64,000 nt of DNA from Omphiscola glabra (taxonomy: Eukaryota; Mollusca; Gastropoda; Lymnaeidae), in the NCBI GenBank assembly GCA_964017045.1, contig OZ024802.1, positions 32,135,718-32,199,717 on the forward strand. The letters run 5' to 3'. Shown here in pieces: positions 10,558-22,302 of this stretch. Made by a program: the position numbers and the translations under genes. Numbering within the stretch: position 1 is the stretch's first letter; each line of letters opens with the position of its first letter. The notes below the pieces were generated by a model. The model made no database searches. It was not told where the DNA came from and saw only the letters and a program-made list of their open reading frames with translations.

Positions 10558-13500
10558 AGCAACATGCTCCATTTGTTGGGCAGTGCCCTATAGCAGTGTC
10601 TGCACAGTAAGACTCTCCCGCCACACTGGCCTCCCCAGCAACATGCTCCATTTGTTGGGCAGTGCCCTATAGCAGTGTCTGCACTGTAAGACTCTCCCGC
10701 CACACTGGCCTCCCCAGCAACATGCTCCATTTGTTGGGCAGTGCCCTATAGCAGTGTCTGAACAGTAAGACTCTCCCGCCACACTGGCCTCCCCAGCAAC
10801 ATGCTCCATTTGTTGGGCAGTGCCCTATAGCAGTGTCTGCACTGTAAGACTCTCCCGCCACACTGGCCTCCCCAGCAACATGCTCCATTTGTTGGGCAGT
10901 GCCCTATAGCAGTGTCTGCACTGTAAGACTCTCCCGCCACACTGGCCTCCCCAGCAACATGCTCCATTTGTTGGGCAGTGCCCTATAGCAGTGTCTGCAC
11001 TGTAAGACTCTCCCGCCACACTGGCCTCCCCAGCAACATGCTCCATTTGTTGGGCAGTGCCCTATAGCAGTGTCTGCACAGTAAGACTCTCCCGCCACAC
11101 TGGCCTCCCCAGCAACATGCTCCATTTGTTGGGCAGTGCCCTATAGCAGTGTCTGCACTGTAAGACTCTCCCGCCACACTGGCCTCCCCAGCAACATGCT
11201 CCATTTGTTGGGCAGTGCCCTATAGCAGTGTCTGCACTGTAAGACTCTCCCGCCACACTGGCCTCCCCAGCAACATGCTCCATTTGTTGGGCAGTGCCCT
11301 ATAGCAGTGTCTGCACTGTAAGACTCTCCCGCCACACTGGCCTCCCCAGCAACATGCTCCATTTGTTGGGCAGTGCCCTATAGCAGTGTCTGCACTGTAA
11401 GACTCTCCCGCCACACTGGCCTCCCCAGCAACATGCTCCATTTGTTGGGCAGTGCCCTATAGCAGTGTCTGCACTGTAAGACTCTCCCGCCACACTGGCC
11501 TCCCCAGCAACATGCTCCATTTGTTGGGCAGTGCCCTATAGCAGTGTCTGCACAGTAAGACTCTCCCGCCACACTGGCCTCCCCAGCAACATGCTCCATT
11601 TGTTGGGCAGTGCCCTATAGCAGTGTCTGCACTGTAAGACTCTCCCGCCACACTGGCCTCCCCAGCAACATGCTCCATTTGTTGGGCAGTGCCCTATAGC
11701 AGTGTCTGCACTGTAAGACTCTCCCGCCACACTGGCCTCCCCAGCAACATGCTCCATTTGTTGGGCAGTGCCCTATAGCAGTGTCTGCACTGTAAGACTC
11801 TCCCGCCACACTGGCCTCCCCAGCAACATGCTCCATTTGTTGGGCAGTGCCCTATAGCAGTGTCTGCACTGTAAGACTCTCCCGCCACACTGGCCTCCCC
11901 AGCAACATGCTCCATTTGTTGGGCAGTGCCCTATAGCAGTGTCTGCACTGTAAGACTCTCCCGCCACACTGGCCTCCCCAGCAACATGCTCCATTTGTTG
12001 GGCAGTGCCCTATAGCAGTGTCTGCACTGTAAGACTCTCCCGCCACACTGGCCTCCCCAGCAACATGCTCCATTTGTTGGGCAGTGCCCTATAGCAGTGT
12101 CTGCACTGTAAGACTCTCCCATCACACTGGCCTCCCCAGCAACATGCTCCATTTGTTGGGCAGTGCCCTATAGCAGTGTCTGCACAGTAAGACTCTCCCG
12201 CCACACTGGCCTCCCCAGCAACATGCTCCATTTGTTGGGCAGTGCCCTATAGCAGTGTCAGCACTGTAAGACTCTCCCGCCACACTGGCCTCCCCAGCAA
12301 CATGCTCCATTTGTTGGGCAGTGCCCTATAGCAGTGTCTGCACTGTAAGACTCTCCCGCCACACTGGCCTCCCCAGCAACATGCTCCATTTGTTGGGCAG
12401 TGCCCTATAGCAGTGTCTGCACAGTAAGACTCTCCCGCCACACTGGCCTCCCCAGCAACATGCTCCATTTGTTAGGCAGTGCCCTATAGCAGTGTCTGCA
12501 CTGTAAGACTCTCCCGCCACACTGGCCTCCCCAGCAACATGCTCCATTTGTTGGGCAGTGCCCTATAGCAGTGTCTGCACTGTAAGACTCTCCCGCCACA
12601 CTGGCCTCCCCAGCAACATGCTCCATTTGTTGGGCAGTGCACTATAGCAGTGTCTGCACTGTAAGACTCTCCCGCCACACTGGCCTCCCCAGCAACATGC
12701 TCCATTTGTTGGGCAGTGCCCTATAGCAGTGTCTGCACAGTAAGACTCTCCCGCCACACTGGCCTCCCCAGCAACATGCTCCATTTGTTGGGCAGTGCCC
12801 TATAGCAGTGTCTGCACTGTAAGACTCTCCCGCCACACTGGCCTCCCCAGCAACATGCTCCATTTGTTGGGCAGTGCCCTATAGCAGTGTCTGCACTGTA
12901 AGACTCTCCCGCCACACTGGCCTCCCCAGCAACATGCTCCATTTGTTGGGCAGTGCCCTATAGCAGTGTCTGCACTGTAAGACTCTCCCGCCACACTGGC
13001 CTCCCCTGCAACATGCTCCATTTGTTGGGCAGTGCCCTATAGCAGTGTCTGCACTGTAAGACTCTCCCGCCACACTGGCCTCCCCAGCAACATGCTCCAT
13101 TTGTTGGGCAGTGCCCTATAACAGTGTCTGCACTGTAAGACTCTCCCGCCACACTGGCCTCCCCAGCAACATGCTCCATTTGTTGGGCAGTGCCCTATAG
13201 CAGTGTCTGCACAGTAAGACTCTCCCGCCACACTGGCCTCCCCAGCAACATGCTCCATTTGTTGGGCAGTGCCCTATAGCAGTGTCTGCACTGTAAGACT
13301 CTCCCGCCACACTGGCCTCCCCAGCAACATGCTCCATTTGTTGGGCAGTGCCCTATAGCAGTGTCTGCACTGTAAGACTCTCCCGCCACACTGGCCTCCC
13401 CAGCAACATGCTCCATTTGTTGGGCAGTGCCCTATAGCAGTGTCTGCACTGTAAGACTCTCCCGCCACACTGGCCTCCCCAGCAACATGCTCCATTTGTT

Positions 13501-13884
13501 GGGCAGTGCCCTATAGCAGTGTCTGCACAGTAAGACTCTCCCGCCACACTGGCCTCCCCAGCAACATGCTCCAATTTGTTGGGCAGTGCCCTATAGCAGT
13601 GTCTGCACTGTAAGACTCTCCCGCCACACTGGCCTCCCCAGCAACATGCTCCATTTGTTGGGCAGTGCCCTATAGCAGTGTCTGCACAGTAAGACTCTCC
13701 CGCCACACTGGCCTCCCCAGCAACATGCTCCATTTGTTGGGCAGTGCCCTATAGCAGTGTCTGCACAGTAAGACTCTCCCGCCACACTGGCCTCCCCAGC
13801 AACATGCTCCATTTGTTGGGCAGTGCCCTATAGCAGTGTCTGCACTGTAAGACTCTCCCGCCACACTGGCCTCCCCAGCAACAT
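10558..13884 (+). repeat. Satellite-like array, 79-bp unit, about 42 copies
   Basis: The unit contains AGCAACATGCTCCATTTGTT, GGGCAGTGCCCTATAGCAGT and GACTCTCCCGCCACACTGGC. Units are nearly identical. The main variable site is GCACTGTAAG versus GCACAGTAAG, plus rare private changes (for example near 12120, 12260, 12475 and 12650). One single-base insertion occurs near 13572. The inner block GGGCAGTGCCC is a short palindrome. Since 79 is not a multiple of three, each minus-strand frame closes after about 220 bases, giving overlapping 73-codon open frames that are artefacts. High homogeneity implies recent amplification or ongoing gene conversion. Confidence 0.97.
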
Positions 13885-14211
13885 CCACTGAATGGCACAC
13901 ATTTAAGAAATTCGCTACCGTCTTCTGGGCAAGCCCTGTTATTAACTAGCCCTAAAAAGTAAGAGTTAATAGGAGAATATTCCGTTTGCATGTGGGTCAA
14001 CTTTTTGTTCCATCATCGCAAGGATTTAGGCAAATACAGCAACAGCCAGACAATTTAGTGATGGAAGACGCTGCCCAAAATAACTCGGGGAATCTCAAGA
14101 TGCTGTACCACGGGGAATCTCAGGATGATGTAACTCGGGGAATCTCAAGATGATGTAACACGGGGAATCTCAAGATGCTGTAACCGAAGGATTAAAAAAA
14201 AATATGTTAAG
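13885..14211. repeat. First copy of a duplicated segment, with a small internal repeat; target of the gypsy element
   Basis: From about 14017 this matches 20058-20191 (CAAATACAGCAACAGCC, GACAATTTAGTGATGGAAGA, CGCTGCCCAAAATAA). In this copy a roughly 22-bp piece CGGGGAATCTCAAGATGCTG is present about four times (14086-14181), against once in the other copy. The segment continues beyond the transposon at 18824. The first 130 bases (13885-14016) show nothing recognisable. Confidence 0.85.
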
Positions 14212-14216
14212 GTTTT
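14212..14216. repeat. Target-site duplication GTTTT, left
   Basis: The five bases immediately before the left LTR are GTTTT, identical to 18824-18828 after the right LTR. The empty relative at 20187-20191 has a single GTTTT. Confidence 0.9.
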
Positions 14217-14416
14217 TGTTATGTTTTCACATTGTTTTATTTCAAATAATAAACAGTGACATAAATAATCATATAATACAAGTTCTTAGTAGTGTTGACT
14301 CTATGCTTGACTTCGGAACACACTGTCCGTTTCACACTCTCTCTGGTCTCTGCGCATGCGCGCTGTTTTACCTAGTTGGCTATCTGGACGGTATAGTCCG
14401 TTAGGCCACTATAACA
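14217..14416 (-). repeat. 3' LTR of the gypsy element
   Basis: 200 bp, with inverted ends TGTTAT...ATAACA. It differs from the other LTR at one position near 14266 (ATAAATAATC here, ATAAATCATC at 18669-18678). On the element strand it follows the polypurine tract. Confidence 0.95.
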
Positions 14417-14425
14417 CCTCCCCGA
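14417..14425 (-). promoter_or_regulatory. Polypurine tract
   Basis: On the element strand the bases immediately before the 3' LTR read TCGGGGAGG, the purine-rich primer for plus-strand DNA synthesis in LTR retroelements. The position directly abutting the LTR supports the assignment. Confidence 0.75.
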
Positions 14426-14429
14426 ACAA

Positions 14430-17400
14430 TTACAAGTCCAGTAACATAGGTGCTCGACGTTGTCTTTGAGACCTTCTGGGTATGAGATAGTCTGATGGTC
14501 TTGGATGTCGAGGGTTAATCTTCTTCTTAGGTGGACTTGGAAATGTTGGAAGTGCTGACGGTTGCTGACTGAAGGCTGCCTGAGTTGTTGGGTAATGACT
14601 TCCTGTCATGATATCCAAACCTGGTTCTGAATCTTCTTCTGCTCCGTACCTGGGACGAAGTTGGTCTAAATGTCTCTTCCATATGGGACCATTAGGATAA
14701 ATCTTCACCTTGAAAAGGCGTGGTCCCATAACCTGAGTGATGTTGCCGGGAGCCCATCTGGGTTTAGTGTCTGTTGTTGTTCCATATATTCTGACATAAC
14801 ATGGATCTCCCCTGTTAAATGATTGACTAGGACGTTTACTAGTCCCATTACGGTTGGCTATTTCTTTAAGATGTTTTCCCTGTGCTCGATGAGCAGGAGA
14901 GGGAACTAGAGTATCTATAAGTGTTCTTATTTGCCGATTGTTCAGCAGTTGGCTGGGTGACAATCCACTAGACAATGGTGTCCTACGATACTGACGCAGA
15001 AAGTCTTGTAGAGATTCTTTTAAAGGTAATGAGGATTTCCTTAGTGAACTCTTGAAACTTTGAATCAGTCTTTCGGCCGCTCCATTCGTAGCAGGATATT
15101 AGGGAGCGCCTGCTAGATGTACAATACCCCTCTCTTTACACCATTGCTGAAATTCTTCAGAGATGAAGCTAGTAGCATTATCACTCACTATGGTGTGTGG
15201 ATAGCCGAAATGAGCAAAATCTTCCTCCAGAAGATCAATGGTGGCTTTGGTTGATGTGGATGTCGTCCTGGGGATACACGGGTACTTTGAATAAGCATCT
15301 ATCATCACCAGCCAATGTGATCCCTTAAAGTTAATGGCATGGTCGATATGTACTCGACTCCATGGTTTTTCTGGCAGCATCCATGGGTGGATACTTGCTT
15401 TGTTAGGGTCTCTGGCGTGTTCTGCACATGCCTGGCATGTTCGACCTATTTCCATGATTTGAGCATCAAGCCCTGGCCAGTATACAGATGATCTGGCTAA
15501 CTGTTTCATCCGTTCCATTCCAAAGTGTCCTGTATGCAGGATTTGGAGAACCTGAGCTTGTAGTGTTTTTGGAACCACAATTCTTGAACCATAAAATAGA
15601 CAATTCGACTCCACGGAGAGTGAGTCTTGAATATTTTTAAAAGCTGCTATACTTGCTGCGTCCTTGTTCAAGTGCTCTTTGTTTGTAGAGGATGGCCATC
15701 CCTCTTGACAGTATCTCATTACTGTAGAAACAGTAGAATCTTTAAGTGACTCTTTAGCAATGACTCCTGGGTCTGTTGGTCTGATCTGTAAACTGATTTG
15801 TTTGATCATACACACATTTTCTTCAGCATCAAAAATTTCATCAGTCCCTGAGGGTAGACGACTAAGAGCATCCGCATTGCCATGTTCAATTGACTTACGG
15901 AATTCTATGATATATTCATATTGACTCAAGGTAAGAGCCCACCTAGCTAAACGATTTGCTGCCAGTGCTGGTGTTCCTTTTCCTGGTCCAAAGATGCTTA
16001 TCAGTGGTTTATGGTCAGTAACCAAAACAAACTTTCTTCCATACAGATATTGATGAAACTTTGATAATGCAAAAATAATTGACAGTGCTTCCTTCTGAAT
16101 CTGGCTATATTTGCGTTGTGTTGCTGTGAGGGTTTTTGAAATGTTCGTAATAGGGCGTTCACTGCCATCAGGATATCTATGGAAAAGAACACATCCTATG
16201 CCAACATTGGAAGCGTCACAGGCTATGCCTATGTCCAGAGTAGGATCGTAGTGAGCTAGAACTGTATCAGAAGAGAGCAATTGCTTGACTTTCCTAAAAG
16301 CTTCTTCTTGTTCTGTTTTCCAGCTCCATGATACGTTCTTTTTAGTCAAGTAATACAATGGTTCAAGTACGGTTGATAGGTCTGGTAAAAACTTGTTGTA
16401 AAACTGCACTTGACCCAGAAATGACCGTAGACTTGAAACATCTGTGGGTGCCGGCATGGATATAACTGCATCTACTTTGGCTCCTTTTGATATGCCCTTG
16501 TTTGATAATGTATGCCCTAAATATTCAATCGATTGCTGGGCAAAAATGCATTTTTCCTTCCTGCACTTTAATCCATTTTCATTTAGTCTGTTGACTAAAT
16601 GGTCTTCCTCATTTTTCCCACTCACTAAAATGTCGTCCATGTACACTGCTACTCCAGGCAAATCTTGCGTAAGTTGGTCCATGATTTCTTGGAAATATGC
16701 TGGAGCAGATGTGATGCCAAATGGTAAACGTGTTTGCAGCAATACACCTTTATGTGTGCTTAAAGCTAGTTTCTCTTGAGTATCTTTAGTCAGTTTGATC
16801 TGGTTATAAGCATCTGCTAAGTCTATTTTTGAGAAATAATGTCCTCCTGCCAATTTTCTTATAAGGTCTTCCGGTAATGGCATGGGGTACCTGGGTGTTT
16901 CTAACTGTTGATTTACAGTTTTTGCATAATCCCCACAGACCCTAATTTGTGATTTTGTTTCTGAGATAGTCTTCTTCCTTATTGGAACTACAGGAGTGCC
17001 CCATTGATTGAACTGTATCGGCTTCCAGACTCCTGAGGATATTCCAGCTTCATAAGCTTCCGAGAGCTCTGACTTTATTGTGAAAGGAACATTTCTAGGT
17101 TTCATATAAATTGGATGTGCCTCTGGCTTGAACTTAATTTCTAGTTCAAAGTCTTTCAACAGTCCAAGCCCTGGTTCAAACAGTTTAGGAAATTCTTTGC
17201 AGATTTGCTCACACGATTTATTCAATGAGTTTTGATTGCTCATGTGATTTACTTGTGTCTGAAACAGGCTGTCTGTTGAAATATTGAGGTTCTTTATTGC
17301 GGTTCTGCCCAATAAATTTAAATTTTGCTCTTTCACTACCACAAATGTCAGATTAGTGGATAATTCTCCTGCATCAGTGTTGATCTCCACACCTCCCAAA

Positions 17401-18503
17401 ACATTAAGCTGGTCCCCAGACGCTGACTCATATTTAACAGATACTGGACTCAAAGTTGGCTGTCCCAGCTTTCGCCAAACAGATTCAGACATAACATTTT
17501 CTCCGGCTCCGGTATCTATTTCAAATGTAAATCTCTTTCCTTCTAAAATTAATTCTTGAATAATTGGAGGGATAGTTTTAATTTGTTTTTGCCTTCTTAT
17601 ACTTTTAAGATAAGTTGGTTTCTGTTTTGGAGCATTCCCTTTCTTATTAAGACAAACTCTTTCTAGATGTCCTCGCTTGTGGCAAAAGCGGCAGATCATG
17701 TCTTTATACTTGCAGATATTTCCTTTATGTCCCTTTCCTCCACACCTGCCACAAGTCCCAAACGGAAAGTCACGACTTTGTGATGGAGAAAATTGCTCTG
17801 CTGCTTGATGTTTATTTCTTTTTGTCTGAACTTTATTTACGGGAGTTTCTTCATGGACTATTTCTTTAGCACACTTAGCTGCCTCTTCTGTTTCCACAGC
17901 TATTTCCACTGCTTGGTTAAATGATAACTCAGTGTCCTTCATTCTAAATAAAATTTTTAATATTGCTTCATTCTTCACAGAACACATAAATCTCGTCCTT
18001 AAAGCTTCATCCAGTGGATTTGTTATTTTATTAAACTCACATGTGGCTGCTTCTTGTCTAATTCTAGCTGCCAATTCCTTGATAGTTTCCCCTGGTTTTC
18101 TATTTGAATCTGACCAAAACTTAAATCGTTCCGTGATCACAAATTTGGTAGGATCATATTGTTCCATCATTAACAAATAGATTTCTTCTATTGTCAACTG
18201 ATTAACATCTTGCGGTGGATCTCTTTGTCCTACTAATGTTGTTAACATTTTATGGAGTTCAGGTTTCTGGTTGGCCAAGAAAATTTGTGCTTGCTTTTCC
18301 TTGGGCACATTGTTAGCCAAGACAAAAGTCATATATCTTGCATAGTAATCTGTAAATGTTTCCTCACCACTATTAAAACTTGCAAACTTCGTCTGAGCAG
18401 ACGTATATCCTGTTGCCAATTTCAACAGAACTTCATTTTGTTGAATGAGTTTTTGGATAATTTCCATCTGGGTCAGAGTTGACTCCATTGTTTCTTCAGT
18501 CAC
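14430..18503 (-). pseudogene. Ty3/gypsy gag-pol polyprotein with one internal stop
   Basis: The frame opens at 18503, 120 bases inside the 5' LTR, and runs 1134 codons to a TAA at 15099-15101. It then stays open in the same frame to a TAA at 14430-14432. Residue landmarks: a capsid-like gag region to about 240; two CCHC zinc knuckles at 251-264 and 271-284; the aspartic protease DTGA at 330-333; reverse transcriptase with LPFGITSAP near 593 and YMDD at 621-624; RNase H with D763, an E near 805 and TDHKP near 830; the integrase zinc finger near 991-1026; and catalytic Asp 1054 and 1108. The third integrase carboxylate (in the NGAAER block) lies after the stop, so the truncated product would lack it. 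A small deletion is likely after EEDHL near 635. The stop could be a single nonsense mutation or, less likely, a read-through site. Confidence 0.94.
15099..15101 (-). other. Premature in-frame TAA within the integrase core
   Basis: Minus-strand TAA between the AGAP block and the conserved segment carrying the last catalytic Glu. The frame is open on both sides with no indel, so a point change is the simplest explanation. Confidence 0.85.
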
Positions 18504-18602
18504 GTGAAATCCGTGGCGTGTACCAGGCTAAGACTAGTCGATTGAGTTCTTCGAGAAGTACTTACTGTGAACCGATAATAAACTGATTGTACTGAGTTGT
18601 AC

Positions 18603-18623
18603 TAATTTATACTGGCCACCAAT
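18603..18623 (-). promoter_or_regulatory. Candidate primer-binding site next to the 5' LTR
   Basis: On the element strand the LTR is followed by AT and then TGGTGGCCAGTATAAATT. A TGG two bases after the LTR is the usual start of a site complementary to a tRNA 3' CCA end. I cannot name the tRNA from memory with confidence. Confidence 0.55.
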
Positions 18624-18823
18624 TGTTATGTTTTCACATTGTTTTATTTCAAATAATAAACAGTGACATAAATCATCATATAATACAAGTTCTTAGTAGT
18701 GTTGACTCTATGCTTGACTTCGGAACACACTGTCCGTTTCACACTCTCTCTGGTCTCTGCGCATGCGCGCTGTTTTACCTAGTTGGCTATCTGGACGGTA
18801 TAGTCCGTTAGGCCACTATAACA
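18624..18823 (-). promoter_or_regulatory. 5' LTR of the gypsy element (promoter-bearing)
   Basis: 200 bp, TGTTAT...ATAACA, one base different from the 3' LTR. On the element strand this LTR precedes the primer-binding region and the gag-pol frame, so it would carry the promoter. Very short LTRs fit this kind of element. Confidence 0.93.
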
Positions 18824-19019
18824 GTTTTCCAAAAAGGCATCATCGCTCTTCATCTTTTCACTTGGTATCCTGCAAGCCATAGAGTAGGTTGACTCGAAAA
18901 GCATATAATCAGACACTTTTCAGGACTATTCAATGAGGTCTTCACTGACGATATATACAAAATCGGCCACAGATGTCATATATCAATGAGGTCTTCAATG
19001 GCAATATATACAACATAGG

Positions 19020-19020
<1 letters not shown>
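18824..19020. repeat. Right part of the duplicated target segment, then a short spacer
   Basis: Starts with the GTTTT duplication (18824-18828). It aligns with 20187-20296 (CCAAAAAGGCATCATCGCTC, GTTGACTCGAAAAG) up to about 18930. The remainder has two copies of a GAGGTCTTCA.TG.C.ATATATACAA phrase (18930-19015). No gene. Confidence 0.8.

Positions 19021-19059
<39 letters not shown>
19021..19059. repeat. (TA)n microsatellite
   Basis: About 19 uninterrupted TA dinucleotides. Confidence 0.97.
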
Positions 19060-19060
<1 letters not shown>

Positions 19061-19154
19061 TTCCCTTTATTTGACTGGTTGTATTAAAGTAACCGATTAA
19101 ACATGTGTTAGTAAATGTTCGGGTTAAATGGCAGAGGGTAAAGTACATTTATGT

Positions 19155-19799
19155 AATCTTTACTCTAGTAAATACTCTCAGTAACCTTCATTCTAGTACA
19201 TACTCTCAGTAACCTTCTGTCTAGTACATACTCTTAGTAACCTTCACTCTAGTACATACTCTTAGTAACCTTCATTCTAGTACATGCTCTCAGTAACCTT
19301 CTGTCTAGTACATAATCTTAGTAACCTTCATTCTAGTACATACTCTCAGTAACCTTCACTCTAGTACATACTCTTAGTAACCTTCATTCTAGTACACACT
19401 CTAAGTAGCCTTCACTCTAGTACATACTCTCAGTAACTTTCATTCTAGTACATGCCCTTAGTAACCTTCACTCTAGTACATACTCTTAGTAACCTTCATT
19501 CTTGTACATACTCTCAGTAACCTTCACTCTAGTACATACTCTCAGTAACCTTCACTCTAGTACATACTCTCAGTAACCTTCACTCTAGTACATACTCTCA
19601 GTAACCTTCACTCTAGTACATACTCTTAGTAACCTTCATTCTAGTACATACTCTCAGTAACCTTCACTCTAGTACATACTCTCAGTAACCTTCACTCTAG
19701 TACATACTCTTAGTAACCTTCATTCTAGTAAATACTCTCAGTAACCTTAACTCTAGTACATACTCTCAGTAACTTTCATTCTAGTACATACTCTCAATA
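19155..19799 (+). repeat. Minisatellite, 28-bp unit, about 23 copies
   Basis: The unit contains CAGTAACCTTCACTCTAGTA followed by CATACTCT. The common alternates are TTAGTAACC for CAGTAACC and CATTCT for CACTCT. Confidence 0.96.
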
Positions 19800-20675
19800 C
19801 CTCGCAACGGAAATTTACAGTTCGAGACATGACATATATCCTGAATATGATGAAAGTCACAGCTTGAGACAATGACATATATCCTGAATATGAATGAAGT
19901 TTAAATAAACCATAGCAACATAGAATATTATATCCTTACAGAACCTGCGTGTAGCAGTAATAATTTAGTGAGATAACGTTGGGAGTTCACAGCTCTTGCC
20001 CCCAGGCGTACAAGGACTGTCACTTCCCCGACACAGCCCCAGCGCTTGCCCCGAAATCGCGAGGACCTACGCAAATACAGCAACAGCCATTTAACGTTCA
20101 GACAATTTAGTGATGGAAGACGCTGCCCAAAATAATACGGGGAATCTCAAGATGCTGTAATTGAAGGGTTTTAAACATATTTTAACGTTTTCCAAAAAGG
20201 CATCATCGCTCTTCACCTTTCCACTTGGTATTCTGCAAAGCATGAAGTAAGTTGACTCGAAAAGTGTATATTCAGAAACTTGACAGGACAATTCCTTACC
20301 AAGTAGTAAATGCATAAAACATTTCCACCGATTAAGGTAGCGTATCCTGCTTTTGCCCATAAACACAACTGGATCGTGTGGAGCATAGCATGCTAAATGG
20401 GAAAGGTTGCCGCGAGACTCTACGAGTTCTCTAAACATTAATTTAAACGAGACGATGATGAGAAATCGGTTTGAGAATCACTGCGTGGATATTAACCTGC
20501 AGCCCTGCGGGAGTTTCAGAGAGCCTTAATCCAAAAAGCATCCATTATCTAAGACTGATATAGCGGTTCTAATCTTGAGATAAGCGTGTCTCCAATCGGA
20601 ATATGCTTTTTGAAGAAGTCGAGTAAATAATCTCCTTGTTCAGAGAACACCTCAGCTATATTCAACAAGCCGACC
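19800..20675. other. Unique interval containing the second (empty) copy of the duplicated segment
   Basis: Includes a two-fold phrase (GACATATATCCTGAATATGA, about 19828-19890) and the uninterrupted relative of the gypsy target (20058-20296). The open frame at 20091-20438 (minus) overlaps this duplicated piece and shows no recognisable domain. The rest shows nothing identifiable. Confidence 0.6.
20058..20296. repeat. Second copy of the duplicated segment: empty gypsy target site
   Basis: Aligns with 14017-14216 plus 18824-18930 but lacks the 4.6-kb element. It reads straight through AACGTTTTCCAAAAAGG, with one GTTTT at 20187-20191. It lacks the extra CGGGGAATCTC repeats of the other copy and has a 10-base insertion, ATTTAACGTT, near 20088. 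Confidence 0.9.
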
Positions 20676-21385
20676 AGCTATCATCTCCATCAAAACACCC
20701 AACAACTATCATTCCATCAAAACACCCAACAACTATCACCTCCATCAAAACACCCAACAACTATCACCTCCATCAAAACACCCAACAACTACCAGTCCAT
20801 CAAAACACCCAACAACTATCATTCCATCAAAACACCCAACAACTATCATTCCATCAAAACACCCAACAACTATCATCTCCATCAAAACACCTAACAACTA
20901 TCATTCCATCAAAAACCCAACAACTATCATTCCATCAAAACACCTAACAACTATCATTCCATCAAAACACCCAACAACTACCAGTCCATCAAAACAGCCA
21001 ACAACTATCATTCCATCAAAACACCCAACAACTATCATTCCATCAAAACACCTAACAACTATCATTCCATCAAACACCCAACAACTATCATTCCATCAAA
21101 ACACCTAACAACTATCATTCCATCAAACACTCAACAACTATCATTCCATCAAAACACCCAACAGCTACCAGTCCATCAAAACACCCAACAACTATCATTC
21201 CATCAAAACACCTAACAACTATCATTCCATCAAACACCCAACAACTATCATTCCATCAAAACACCTAACAACTATCATTCCATCAAGCACCCAACAACTA
21301 TCATCTCCATCAAAACACTCAACAACTATCATCTCCATCAAAACACCCAACAACTATCATTCCATCAAAACACTCACCAACCATG
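20676..21385 (+). repeat. Minisatellite, 27-bp unit, about 26 copies
   Basis: The unit contains AACTATCATTCCATCAAAAC followed by ACCCAAC. Alternates are ATCTCCATC, ACCAGTCC and CACCTAAC. One- and three-base indels occur. Confidence 0.96.
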
Positions 21386-22196
21386 ATCTCCTTTAACTTT
21401 AACTTTCCCAATGGCTAACATCTACATTAAATTGCCCACTTGTTTCCCACTTATTACAATGCTCTCCGCCTACTTGCACGCTTAATGCTGAGAACGTTTT
21501 TGCTAGCTAACAAGCCGAACTCTACTGTATAATTTGTAAGACCAATGCGGGTACTTAGTGTCATCCCCGTTATGAGTGCACTTACAACTAGAAATAACTA
21601 ACAAGAGACTGGGAACCACTGACTATGCACCATACCAACTAGAGTGATTTCCCCAGTCTCCATGACAACTTCATTGAGTCCACGTAACTAGGAAGCTATC
21701 TGTCACGTAACCTTGGGTCCCAAAGACGAGTTAAATATTCAAGGACAATGTTCGTTTATGATAAGGAAAAATTGATCGGTTGTTAATGTATGAATCACAA
21801 CTATTTGTAACAGCAATGGCAATTAGTTCGTTACATGTTTTGCAATGTCTAAACTAACAGTGACAGGACCGGGGCTGCAGGTTTATATTAGTCATAATGG
21901 GCGCTGGTTGATAAAGTGCAGGCATTGGTGGATACCTCAGTCAATCCCCACCCCCACCTCCTAAAAGAATGACAACCTGAATTCCCATCTAGAACCATTC
22001 CAGATTTGTACTAATCCTTACAAATGATGAGCCTGGCCCGGCCAGGGTCCACGTCTGTAATGGCCCATGTGTCCTAAATAAATGGGATGGATAAAACTAG
22101 AATTAACCCAACTTTGCTCCGCGGCAATGTGTGAACGTCCCACCTATGTAAGTTATTTGACACAACCTACATTCAAGTAAAGGACTTAAAAAGAAC
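21386..22196. other. Unique interval, nothing recognised
   Basis: About 810 bases of mixed composition without repeats, transposon ends or a convincing exon. Confidence 0.55.
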
Positions 22197-22302
22197 CCAA
22201 TTAGTGCCAACTAGTGCCAACTAGTGCCAATTAGTGCCAACTAGTGCCAACTAGTGCCAATTAGTGCCAATTAGTGCCAATTAGTGCCAATTAGTGCCAA
22301 CT
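22197..22302 (+). repeat. Short-unit array, 10-bp unit, about 10 copies
   Basis: The unit alternates between ACTAGTGCCA and ATTAGTGCCA. Blocks of the two forms are interspersed in the first half, and four ATTAGTGCCA follow in a row at the end. Confidence 0.96.

Larger units (their letters stand above)
14217..18823 (-). mobile_element. Ty3/gypsy LTR retrotransposon, 4607 bp, nearly intact, minus strand
   Basis: A complete element: two 200-bp LTRs differing by one visible base, a 5-bp target duplication, a primer-binding region, one long gag-pol frame and a polypurine tract. It has no envelope-like ORF; the pol frame ends just before the 3' LTR. The low LTR divergence indicates recent insertion. 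A single in-frame stop (15099-15101) interrupts the integrase. The RT and integrase style resembles the K02A2.6-like/Mag-type lineages found in many invertebrates; that lineage placement is an inference. Confidence 0.96.

Noticed and set aside
10558..13884. CRISPR-like array
   Set aside because: Tandem units are contiguous with no unique spacers, and there are no cas genes; the sequence is clearly from an animal genome. The same holds for all the other arrays.
10284..14000. Series of overlapping 73-codon frames (MEHVAGEASVAGE...) on the minus strand
   Set aside because: They recur every 79 bases, equal to the array unit, and each is a read-through of about three units.
16001..18482. Several small frames antisense or out of phase within the gypsy element
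   Set aside because: Shadows of the gag-pol frame.
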